Source of the DNA: an uncultured Ruminococcus sp.
Lineage (GTDB): Bacteria > Bacillota > Clostridia > Oscillospirales > Acutalibacteraceae
Direction of reading: 5' to 3'
Assembly: GCA_902772755.1 (NCBI GenBank)
Contig: CACYCD010000067.1
Coordinates: forward strand, 1 to 6,871
Length of the DNA stretch: 6,871 bases
The notes beneath the pieces were generated by a model. The model saw only the letters and a list, made by a program, of their open reading frames with translations. It was not told the DNA's origin and did no database searches. Made by a program: the position numbers and the translations under genes. Positions 1-5,458 of the stretch are shown in pieces; the stretch's first letter is position 1, and each line of letters opens with the position of its first letter.

Positions 1-581
1 ATACCGGAGCAAGATCCGCAGGTGGGACAGCAGTTGTCCTCATACTCGGCAAGTTCTTCATCGGTGATCTTTCCGCTGGCTCTTGCGCCGACATACTCAA
101 ACATTTCGGACAGACCGTATCTTTCGCCTTTAAATTCGCCCGGCAGCATAGGACCGCCGCTTACAAACACGGACGGGAGATTTAGCCTGCACGCTGCAAT
201 GAGCATACCGGGGGTGATCTTGTCACAGTTGGGGATAAAGACAACTGCATCAAGCGGATGTGCGGTGAGCATGATCTCGATGGAGTCGGCAATGATCTCT
301 CTTGAACAGAGGGAGTACTTCATTCCCTTGTGGTTCATAGCGATTCCGTCACAGACGCCGATTGTGTTGAACTCAAACGGAACACCGCCTGCATTGCGGA
401 TACCGTCCTTGACGCACTCGGCGATCTCGTCAAGGTGCTTGTGACCCGGGATATAGTCGCTCTTGGCTGAAACAACAGCCACAAACGGACGCTTCATCTC
501 GGACGGTGTGATGCCCATAGCTTTGAGCAGTGAGCGGTGAGGTGCCCTGGTGGGACCCTGCTTAATTAAATCTGAACGCAT
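1..581 (-). CDS. ilvD: Dihydroxy-acid dehydratase, N-terminal part (cut by window edge)
   Basis: This is the first 193 codons of IlvD, the Fe-S enzyme that dehydrates 2,3-dihydroxy-3-methylbutanoate and its isoleucine homologue to the 2-keto acids, the third common step of valine, leucine and isoleucine synthesis in the cytoplasm. Family hallmarks read on the minus strand include [17 protein letters not shown] near the N-terminus, [13 protein letters not shown], a [10 protein letters not shown] stretch, [12 protein letters not shown] and, at the window edge, [10 protein letters not shown]. The cysteines of VCDG, NCDK and CGSC are the conserved cluster-region cysteines. The family is usually about 550-560 aa, so roughly the last two thirds lies outside the window. 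The start is the ATG at 581-579, with AGAAGG at 594-589 seven bases upstream. It is transcribed away from the amino acid transporter operon. The identification is very safe. Confidence 0.97.
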   Translation of the reverse strand, partial: MRSDLIKQGPTRAPHRSLLKAMGITPSEMKRPFVAVVSAKSDYIPGHKHLDEIAECVKDGIRNAGGVPFEFNTIGVCDGIAMNHKGMKYSLCSREIIADSIEIMLTAHPLDAVVFIPNCDKITPGMLIAACRLNLPSVFVSGGPMLPGEFKGERYGLSEMFEYVGARASGKITDEELAEYEDNCCPTCGSCSG

Positions 582-618
582 AACAAAACCTTCTTTTAGA
601 AAATAATTTGTTCTGTAT

Positions 619-647
619 ATTTTAGCACAGATGGTACAATTTTGCAA
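619..647 (-). promoter_or_regulatory. Predicted sigma-A promoter for ilvD
   Basis: On the minus strand a -35 element TTGCAA (647-642) is followed after exactly 17 bases by TAAAAT (624-619), with a TGC just upstream that makes an extended -10. The predicted start near 612 leaves a leader of only about 30 nt before the ATG at 581. That is too short for a T-box or a leader-peptide attenuator, so control would have to act at initiation. The promoter is read from sequence only. Confidence 0.65.
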
Positions 648-656
648 GAGCTGTAA

Positions 657-674
657 AAATTTTGATTAAAATTT
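657..674. promoter_or_regulatory. AT-rich palindrome between divergent promoters, possible operator
   Basis: The inverted repeat AAATTTT-GATT-AAAATTT lies 10 bp upstream of the ilvD -35 element and about 22 bp upstream of the transporter -35 element. It resembles the CodY box (AATTTTCWGAAAATT), but the half-sites are separated by four bases instead of three, and AT-rich palindromes arise easily by chance. CodY regulates ilv genes and amino acid transporters in many Firmicutes, so the location fits. The regulator assignment is an inference. Confidence 0.3.
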
Positions 675-696
675 ATCAGATTTTTTTATTTATCGC

Positions 697-726
697 TTTA
701 CTTTGGTAATACAATAATGCTATAAT
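697..726 (+). promoter_or_regulatory. Predicted promoter for the amino acid transporter operon
   Basis: A perfect -10 TATAAT at 721-726 is preceded by TGC, giving an extended -10. A weaker -35, TTTACT (697-702), sits 18 bp upstream. The predicted start near 733 gives a leader of about 38 nt before the ATG at 771, with no room for a riboswitch. The strong extended -10 compensates for the poor -35. Confidence 0.7.
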
Positions 727-770
727 GGATATTGCCTATGTGCATTATAAATTTTACGGAGGAAATGATA

Positions 771-1616
771 ATGAAAAATTTCAAACGTCTTACGGCTCTT
801 GTTATGGCAGGAGTAATGTCTGCCGCTGTTATGACAGCCTGCAGTACAGACAAATCCAAAACCACAGACACCAAGGACAGCTCTTCCGACTGGAGCTACA
901 TCGCCGACAAGGGAGAGTTTGTCATCGGCATCACCTACTTTGAGCCTATGAACTACAAGGGTGAGGACGGCAAGCTGACAGGCTTTGAGACCGAATTTGC
1001 CGAGAAGGTCTGTGCAAAGCTGGGCGTTACTCCCAAATTCCAGAAGATAGACTGGGATTCCAAGGAAGTTGAGCTTAAGTCAAAGACTATCGACTGCATC
1101 TGGAATGGTATGACCATCAATGACGAGAGAAAGAAAAATATGGACATCTCCACACCCTATATGGAGAACAAGCAGGTAATGGTTGCCAAGAAGGACGTTG
1201 CAGAGAGCATCAAGACTGCCGACGATATGAAGGGCAAGACTGTTGTTGCCGAGAAAAAATCTGCCGGTGAAGAGGTCGCTCAGGGCGAAGATTTCTTCAA
1301 ATCCGCAACCTACATTTCTGTTGATTCACAGGCTAAGTCACTGCTTGAGGTAAAATCAGGCACAGCCGATGTTGCTGTTATCGACTATGTAATGTCGATT
1401 GGCTCACTTAGAGAGGGTTCGGACTACTCCGATCTTGCTGTTGTTGAAAGTCAGGGCTTTGCACCGGAGCAGTACGGCATCGCACTTCGCAAGGACAGCC
1501 CCGAAACACTGAAAAAGCTCAACGAGGCAATTCAGGCTGTTGCAGATGACGGCGACCTTGACAAGATCGCAGATAAATACAACCTCAAGGATCTGCTTTT
1601 GGTCAAGGGTAAGTAA
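771..1616 (+). CDS. Amino acid ABC transporter substrate-binding lipoprotein (family 3)
   Basis: This is the extracytoplasmic receptor of a polar amino acid importer, 281 aa with the chosen start. The ATG at 771 is preceded by GGAGG at 758-762 with an 8-base spacer. Upstream in-frame ATGs at 732, 738 and 765 lack a suitable site, and 765 sits only 2 nt from it. The N-terminus is a lipoprotein signal (KR near the start, hydrophobic segment, lipobox MTAC) with C24 as the lipidated cysteine, followed by a Ser/Thr/Lys-rich tether to about residue 40. The SBP_bac_3 fold starts near residue 48 (GEFVIGI). The family signature is GFETEFAEKVCAKLG (71-85). R120, in the TINDERKKNMDIS segment, and D205, in ADVAVID, occupy the positions that usually hold the ligand carboxylate and amino groups. 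The exact amino acid cannot be read from sequence. It is the first gene of the operon, with the permease starting 4 nt downstream. Confidence 0.93.
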   Translation: MKNFKRLTALVMAGVMSAAVMTACSTDKSKTTDTKDSSSDWSYIADKGEFVIGITYFEPMNYKGEDGKLTGFETEFAEKVCAKLGVTPKFQKIDWDSKEVELKSKTIDCIWNGMTINDERKKNMDISTPYMENKQVMVAKKDVAESIKTADDMKGKTVVAEKKSAGEEVAQGEDFFKSATYISVDSQAKSLLEVKSGTADVAVIDYVMSIGSLREGSDYSDLAVVESQGFAPEQYGIALRKDSPETLKKLNEAIQAVADDGDLDKIADKYNLKDLLLVKGK

Positions 1617-1620
1617 GTTA

Positions 1621-2271
1621 ATGGACGAATTTCTCAATATTACTCAACAGCTCCTGACGGGCTTCGGAGAGAACTGCTTTCTGTTCATAATAACTCTGGT
1701 TTCCGCCATTCCTCTGGGGCTGATAATCTCCATGGGGTCAATGTCACGCTTTGTTCCGCTAAAAGCCGTTACAAAGACCTTTGTCTGGATAATCAGGGGA
1801 ACACCGCTGATGCTGCAGCTGTTTGTTGTGTTCTATGTTCCGCCGCTTATGTCGGACGGTGAATTTGTTTTTTCCAGAATGAATGCCGCAATAGTTGCTT
1901 TCATAATAAACTATGCCGCCTATTTTTCAGAGATATTCAGAGGCGGTATAGAGGCGGTACCCAAGGGACAGTATGAGGCAGGTCAGGTGCTGGGAATGAC
2001 AAAAACTCAGATCTTCTTCAAGGTCATTCTCATGCAGGTAATCAAACGCATAACCGCACCCGTGGGAAATGAAGTTATCACGCTTGTTAAGGATACCTCA
2101 CTCGCAAGCGTAATAGCGATACCCGAAATACTTATGAACGCAAAGGACTTTTCCATGGAAGGTTTGATCTGGCCCCTGTTCTACTCTGCTGTATTCTTCC
2201 TCCTCTTCTGCGGAGTGCTGACAATACTGTTCTCTTTCCTTGAAAAGAAGCTGAACTATTATAAGGGTTGA
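1621..2271 (+). CDS. Amino acid ABC transporter permease (HisM/GlnP-type)
   Basis: This is a 216-aa inner membrane permease of the polar amino acid uptake family, with about five hydrophobic segments (roughly residues 16-38, 52-76, 86-106, 155-172 and 184-207). RGTPLMLQLF (59-68) is the typical family motif. The cytoplasmic EAA loop that docks on the ATPase runs from E119 (EAGQVLGMTKTQIFFKVILMQ, 119-139), followed by GNEVITLVKDTSLASVIAIPE (149-169). The loop has A120, G121 and G125, but the usual proline near its end (ILPQ in most relatives) is replaced by methionine (ILMQ). The start is the ATG at 1621, just after the receptor's stop. The Shine-Dalgarno-like AAGGG at 1605-1609 is weak and distant, so translational coupling is likely. 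An in-frame start further upstream at 1540 would put about 27 non-family residues inside the preceding gene and was rejected. With only one permease gene, a homodimer is expected. Confidence 0.94.
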   Translation: MDEFLNITQQLLTGFGENCFLFIITLVSAIPLGLIISMGSMSRFVPLKAVTKTFVWIIRGTPLMLQLFVVFYVPPLMSDGEFVFSRMNAAIVAFIINYAAYFSEIFRGGIEAVPKGQYEAGQVLGMTKTQIFFKVILMQVIKRITAPVGNEVITLVKDTSLASVIAIPEILMNAKDFSMEGLIWPLFYSAVFFLLFCGVLTILFSFLEKKLNYYKG

Positions 2272-2272
2272 T

Positions 2273-2755
2273 ATGGCTGATTTCAGAAAAATGAGGAGAG
2301 CAAAACAGGCTCTTGACCAAGAAGAATGTATCCGCCTGCTCACAGAGGAAAAACGGGGAGTGCTGTCTGTCATCGGCGACAACGGTTATCCGTACTGTAT
2401 GCCGATCAATCACCTCTACGATCCTGTCAGCGGACATATATACTTTCACGGAGGAAAGATCGGTCACAGAGTAGATGCGGTAAAAGCCTGTGATAAAGCC
2501 TGCTTTTGCGTATATGACAGCGGTTTTAAGAACGAGGGCGAATGGGCTTTAAACATAAAGAGCGTTGTCGTGTTCGGCAGGCTGAGCTTTATAGACAGCC
2601 ACGATGAGGTACTGCGTATAAGTCGGGAGTTGAGCTGTAAATTTACATCAGATGAAGAATACATAGCGGACGAGATAAAACGGTTTGCCGACAGCACACT
2701 GTGTATGGAGCTTGTACCCGAGCACATAACAGGCAAGCAGGTAAAAGAAGCATAG
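2273..2755 (+). CDS. Pyridoxamine 5'-phosphate oxidase-like flavin-binding protein (NimA type)
   Basis: This 160-aa cytoplasmic protein matches the small PNPOx-like split-barrel family related to nitroimidazole-resistance protein NimA. The evidence is the order of motifs: an N-terminal MRRAKQALD helix, then GVLSVIGDNGYPYCMPIN (29-46), IYFHGGKIGHRVDAV (56-70), ACFCVYD (76-82) and the later strand SVVVFGRLSFI (97-107). Relatives bind FMN or another flavin-like cofactor (some bind heme) and usually act as reductases. The physiological substrate is generally unknown, and the name does not imply vitamin B6 synthesis or drug resistance here. The start at 2273 lies 1 nt past the permease stop, with AAGGG at 2263-2267 five bases before that stop-to-start junction. 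It sits between permease and ATPase genes that must be co-expressed, so it is clearly part of the transporter transcript. Six cysteines (42, 73, 77, 79, 122 and 144) are many for its size. Confidence 0.85.
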   Translation: MADFRKMRRAKQALDQEECIRLLTEEKRGVLSVIGDNGYPYCMPINHLYDPVSGHIYFHGGKIGHRVDAVKACDKACFCVYDSGFKNEGEWALNIKSVVVFGRLSFIDSHDEVLRISRELSCKFTSDEEYIADEIKRFADSTLCMELVPEHITGKQVKEA

Positions 2756-2769
2756 GACGGAGATAGCTT

Positions 2770-3579
2770 ATGTCTATTTTAAATGTAGAAAACATACAGA
2801 AGAGCTTCGGCAAAAACGAGGTTCTGAAAAATATCAGTTTTTCGCTGGAAAAGGGAGAGGTGCTGGCTATAATCGGCTCATCCGGCTCGGGCAAGACCAC
2901 CCTGCTCAGATGTCTTAACTTTTTGGAAACTCCCGACAAGGGCAGGATAATCGTAAACGGAGAAACTCTGCTTGACGCCGATAAAAACACCAAGCGGAAC
3001 GAAAAGGAGATACGTCGCAAGCGTCTGCATTTTGGGCTGGTGTTTCAGTCATTCAATCTTTTTCCGCAATACAGCGTGATCAGCAATATCTCACTTGCTC
3101 CCCTGCTTATGGCTAAGGAACAGCTGAAAAACGAGGGAGAGTATATGGGAGAAAAAACCTATAGGGCTGCTGCGGAAAAGATCAGGGAAAACGTTCTCAG
3201 CCTGTTGAAAAAAGTCGGACTGTCCGAAAAAAAGGATGAGTACCCCGGCAACCTCAGCGGTGGTCAGCAGCAGCGTGTGGCTATTGCACGTGCATTGGCA
3301 CTTGATCCCGATGTTCTGTGCTTTGACGAGCCGACCTCCGCACTTGATCCCGAGCTGACAGGCGAGGTACTCAATGTTATCAGGGGACTGAAAAGCTCAG
3401 ACAGCACTATGATAGTTGTTACACATGAGATAGAGTTTGCACGTGACGTGGCAGACAAGATCATCTTTATGGACAGCGGAGTGATAGCCGAAGAGGGTAC
3501 ACCTCAGGAGGTCATCATAAATCCCAAAAACCCCAGAACAAGAGAATTTCTGGCAAGATTCAACCAGAATTTTTCATAA
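2770..3579 (+). CDS. Amino acid ABC transporter ATP-binding protein (GlnQ/HisP family)
   Basis: This 269-aa cytoplasmic ATPase would power the importer encoded upstream. All nucleotide-binding motifs are intact: Walker A GSSGSGKT (36-43), Q-loop glutamine Q93 in VFQSFNLFPQ, signature LSGGQQQR (162-169), Walker B VLCFDE (182-187) with catalytic E187, D-loop SALD (190-193) and switch histidine H219. FNLFPQ and RCLNFLE are typical of the polar amino acid subfamily. The protein is about 25 residues longer than typical GlnQ-like ATPases (about 240-245 aa). Much of the excess is a charged stretch in the helical domain at about 116-140 (KEQLKNEGEYMGEKTYRAA). The ATG at 2770 has CGGAG at 2758-2762 seven bases upstream, 14 nt after the preceding stop. 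It is the last gene before a terminator. Confidence 0.96.
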   Translation: MSILNVENIQKSFGKNEVLKNISFSLEKGEVLAIIGSSGSGKTTLLRCLNFLETPDKGRIIVNGETLLDADKNTKRNEKEIRRKRLHFGLVFQSFNLFPQYSVISNISLAPLLMAKEQLKNEGEYMGEKTYRAAAEKIRENVLSLLKKVGLSEKKDEYPGNLSGGQQQRVAIARALALDPDVLCFDEPTSALDPELTGEVLNVIRGLKSSDSTMIVVTHEIEFARDVADKIIFMDSGVIAEEGTPQEVIINPKNPRTREFLARFNQNFS

Positions 3580-3584
3580 AAGAG

Positions 3585-3617
3585 TACCCGTATTGCATCG
3601 GCAATGCGGGTATTTTT
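3585..3617 (+). terminator. Intrinsic terminator of the transporter operon
   Basis: A 12-bp stem begins five bases after the ATPase stop. TACCCGTATTGC (3585-3596) pairs with GCAATGCGGGTA (3601-3612) around a four-base ATCG loop, with one G-U pair, and is followed directly by TTTTT. The upstream AAAA gives the minus strand a short U tract too (CTCTTTT), so the hairpin may also act weakly on transcripts arriving from scfB. Confidence 0.88.
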
Positions 3618-3625
3618 CAAAAGTA

Positions 3626-3656
3626 AGAGGCTGTGTCTTTTCGGGACACAGCCTCT
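3626..3656. repeat. Perfect 12-bp inverted repeat (hairpin), function unclear
   Basis: AGAGGCTGTGTC (3626-3637) and GACACAGCCTCT (3645-3656) form a perfect 12-bp stem with a 7-base loop TTTTCGG. It lies nine bases past the preceding terminator's T tract. Neither side has a run of T directly after the stem, so it is not a textbook terminator. It could serve as an mRNA 3'-end stabiliser, a terminator for the convergent scf transcript, or a copy of a dispersed intergenic repeat. Confidence 0.6.
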
Positions 3657-3808
3657 ATAGCTTATACATATTCACAAGGGGGGCATCATATTATATTTCA
3701 TAGGGTTCTTCATCTGTTCTTACTATCATTATATAACCACAGATTTACAAAATCAATATATAATGAATGAACTTTCAATGAACTTTTTATTAACAAAGGT
3801 GCCGGTAT
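3657..3808. other. AT-rich intergenic stretch with a short direct repeat
   Basis: This stretch lies between the convergent transporter operon and scfB and is strongly AT-rich, with no coding sequence I can support. It contains a tandem repeat of AATGAACTTT (3766-3775 and 3777-3786, period 11). No hairpin with a T tract follows the scfB stop on the minus strand here, so the scfB transcript probably runs on as a 3' untranslated region to the hairpins at 3585-3656. Confidence 0.5.
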
Positions 3809-5179
3809 TCAGCTGTTCCTGAACATCTCATCGACCTTGATCATAATTGCATTCTCAACTCTTCTGCGGTGCAGCTCACAGCTCAGCTCGCAGGTGCCGG
3901 TGATAGCTCCTGTTCTGTGATAGGCATTGGCTGAACAGCCACCCGAACAATAGAGCTTTGCAAAACAGTCCTGACAGGCTTTTCTCGAATAGACATTGCA
4001 GAGCTTGAATTCCCTGACAAGCTCGGTATTCTTCACTCCGTCAAACACGTTGCCCAGCAGGAATTTATCATCTCCCACAAACTGATGACAGGGGTACAGA
4101 TCTCCCCACGGGGTCACTGCCATATAGTCAGTGCCTACTCCGCAGCCCGATATTCTCTTATAGATGCAGGGTCCGCCTTCGAGGTCGATCATATAGTGGA
4201 AAAATGTAAAACCTCTGCCCTCTCTGCTTCGCTTGCACATCTCCTTTGCAAGGATATCATACTGTTCTTTGAGAACGGGCAAGTCCTCCTCACGCAGAGC
4301 ATAATCCATTTTGGGATCGGCAACTACGGGTTCCATTGCAAGCTGTTCAAAGCCAAGGTCTGCCAAGTGCAGGATATCGTTTGAAAAATCGGTGTTATAG
4401 CGTGTGTAAGTGCCTCTTATGTAATAGCCCTGCTGCTTACGGCTTTCTGCCATTTTTTGGAATTTGGGAAGGATAAGGTCATAACAGCCCTTGTTGTTTT
4501 TGGAGACCCTCATTCTGTCGTTGGTCTCTTTTCTGCCGTCAAGAGAAAGCACCACGTTGTAGCACTCTCGGTTAGCCCACTCCATCACCTCATCATCAAG
4601 CAAAACTCCGTTCGTTGTGAGGGTAAAGCGGAAATTCTTGTTTTTCTCTTTTTCTATGCTCCTTGCGTAGGCTACGAGCTGTTTTACCACTTCAAAATTC
4701 ATCAGCGGTTCTCCGCCGAAAAAGTCAACTTCAAGATTTTTCCGTGTTCCGCTGTTCTCAATAAGAAAATCCAACGCACGTTTGCCGACCTCAAAGCTCA
4801 TCAGCGAGCGGTCACCCTTGTACTCACCCTCACCGGCAAAGCAGTACTTACAGCACAGATTGCAGTCATGGGCAATGTGCAGACACAACGCCTTCAGCAC
4901 AGTGGGACGAGCCTGAATATCAAGCTCCAGCTCACGGAAGCTGTCCTCCGAAAACAGCTTTCCCTCGGCTTTGAGAGCCTCTATATCCTCAAAAATCTCC
5001 TCAACGTCACTCTCCGTTACCTCGGGATATGCAGACAGCACCTCTGATTTGATTTCTTCCCTGCTCTTTTTCTCATAGTTTTTTATCACGTCAAAGGCTG
5101 CTGCATCTACAGCGTGAACACTTCCGGAGTTGCTGTCCAGCACGATGTTGTAGCCGTTGTTTTTATAGCAATGTACCAT
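3809..5179 (-). CDS. scfB: SCIFF/ranthipeptide maturase, radical SAM-SPASM enzyme
   Basis: This 456-aa enzyme uses S-adenosylmethionine radical chemistry to install thioether bridges in the SCIFF peptide encoded just upstream (relative: CteB). The N-terminal part (about 1-90) is a small, helix-rich region of the kind that binds the precursor leader. The radical SAM core begins at LHIAHDCNLCCKYCF, where C106, C110 and C113 form the CX3CX2C site for the SAM-binding 4Fe-4S cluster, followed by FFGGEPLMNF (153-162). The SPASM region carries the cysteines for two auxiliary clusters: C338, C346 (GCGVGTDYMAVTPWGDLYPC), C364, C394, C402, C405, C411, C415, C430 and C434. The length is normal for SCIFF maturases. 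The ATG at 5179 has AGGA at 5188-5185 five bases upstream, and the start fits the family N-terminus (VHCYKNNGYNIVLD). An extra cysteine, C109, sits inside the cluster motif. Function is inferred from family and context. Confidence 0.96.
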   Translation of the reverse strand: MVHCYKNNGYNIVLDSNSGSVHAVDAAAFDVIKNYEKKSREEIKSEVLSAYPEVTESDVEEIFEDIEALKAEGKLFSEDSFRELELDIQARPTVLKALCLHIAHDCNLCCKYCFAGEGEYKGDRSLMSFEVGKRALDFLIENSGTRKNLEVDFFGGEPLMNFEVVKQLVAYARSIEKEKNKNFRFTLTTNGVLLDDEVMEWANRECYNVVLSLDGRKETNDRMRVSKNNKGCYDLILPKFQKMAESRKQQGYYIRGTYTRYNTDFSNDILHLADLGFEQLAMEPVVADPKMDYALREEDLPVLKEQYDILAKEMCKRSREGRGFTFFHYMIDLEGGPCIYKRISGCGVGTDYMAVTPWGDLYPCHQFVGDDKFLLGNVFDGVKNTELVREFKLCNVYSRKACQDCFAKLYCSGGCSANAYHRTGAITGTCELSCELHRRRVENAIMIKVDEMFRNS

Positions 5180-5196
5180 TATTTTCCTCTCTCAAT

Positions 5197-5229
5197 AAAA
5201 ATCGCCATAGATTACCCTACGGCGATTTT
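5197..5229 (-). terminator. Intrinsic (attenuating) terminator between scfA and scfB
   Basis: Read on the minus strand, AAAATCGCCGTAG (5229-5217) pairs with CTATGGCGATTTT (5210-5198) to make a 13-bp stem with one G-U pair and a six-base loop. The stem runs into a U tract (the T's end at 5197, followed by ATTG). It starts 7 nt after the scfA stop and ends 17 nt before the scfB start. Partial read-through here would give abundant peptide mRNA and little maturase mRNA, a common arrangement in peptide-modifying operons. Confidence 0.85.
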
Positions 5230-5236
5230 CAGAATA

Positions 5237-5392
5237 TTACTTTGAAGCCTTTTTGAGAGCCTCGCACTGCTGGTTAGCGATACCGCAGGATGTCTTACAA
5301 GCTGACTGACAGGATGTTTGACACTCTCCGCAGCCACCCTTTTTGGCAGACTCGGCAAGGTTTCTTGTGCTAACTGTCACAATTCTTTTCAT
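5237..5392 (-). CDS. scfA: SCIFF (six cysteines in forty-five) ranthipeptide precursor
   Basis: This 51-aa ribosomal precursor peptide would be modified by the radical SAM enzyme encoded next to it into a thioether-bridged ranthipeptide. The leader begins MKRIVTVSTRNLAESAKK and leads into the invariant block GGCGECQTSCQSACKTSC, followed by GIANQQCEALKKASK. The six cysteines are C21, C24, C28, C32, C36 and C43, the spacing that defines the family. The ATG at 5392-5390 is preceded by a near-perfect AAGGAGG (5409-5403) with a 10-base spacer, implying strong translation. Residue 37 is glycine, where the relatives I recall have threonine (SCTVANQ versus SCGIANQ here). The mature role is unsettled; signalling or quorum-sensing functions have been suggested for relatives. 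No dedicated protease or exporter is visible in this window. Confidence 0.97.
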   Translation of the reverse strand: MKRIVTVSTRNLAESAKKGGCGECQTSCQSACKTSCGIANQQCEALKKASK

Positions 5393-5425
5393 AGGGCAGT
5401 TACCTCCTTATATATTACATAAACC

Positions 5426-5454
5426 ATTTTAACCTATTTTCTTCTCTGTGTCAA
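5426..5454 (-). promoter_or_regulatory. Near-consensus sigma-A promoter for scfAB
   Basis: On the minus strand a perfect -35 TTGACA (5454-5449) is followed after 17 bases by TAAAAT (5431-5426), one mismatch from consensus. The predicted start near 5419 leaves a leader of about 27 nt containing the strong ribosome binding site. The -35 begins five bases after the stop codon of the upstream lipoprotein gene. No operator is visible, so strong constitutive expression is the simplest reading. Confidence 0.82.
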
Positions 5455-5458
5455 TAGG

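Noticed and set aside
22..444. Plus-strand 140-aa open frame
   Set aside because: It is antisense to ilvD, whose minus-strand translation matches the family throughout. The plus-strand product has no recognisable motif and no ribosome binding site.
732..770. Longer N-terminus for the substrate-binding lipoprotein
   Set aside because: Starting at 732 would put 13 residues before a normal lipoprotein signal, overlaps the predicted transcription start near 733, and has no ribosome binding site. The GGAGG at 758-762 points to 771.
582..770. T-box or riboswitch in the divergent region
   Set aside because: Both predicted leaders are under 40 nt, no T-box core or aptamer-like stems were seen, and no terminator hairpin is present.
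1540..1620. Upstream start for the permease inside the receptor gene
   Set aside because: It would add about 27 residues unrelated to the family and overlap the receptor's conserved C-terminus in another frame. The ATG at 1621 gives the normal N-terminus.
3766..3786. AATGAACTTT tandem repeat as a CRISPR or iteron array
   Set aside because: There are only two 10-bp units with a one-base gap in AT-rich DNA. No further units, spacers or replication gene are present.
4457..5047. Plus-strand 196-aa open frame, and the 99-aa one at 4085-4384
   Set aside because: Both are antisense to scfB, which has intact radical SAM and SPASM motifs along its whole length. Neither has a credible start signal or any family motif.
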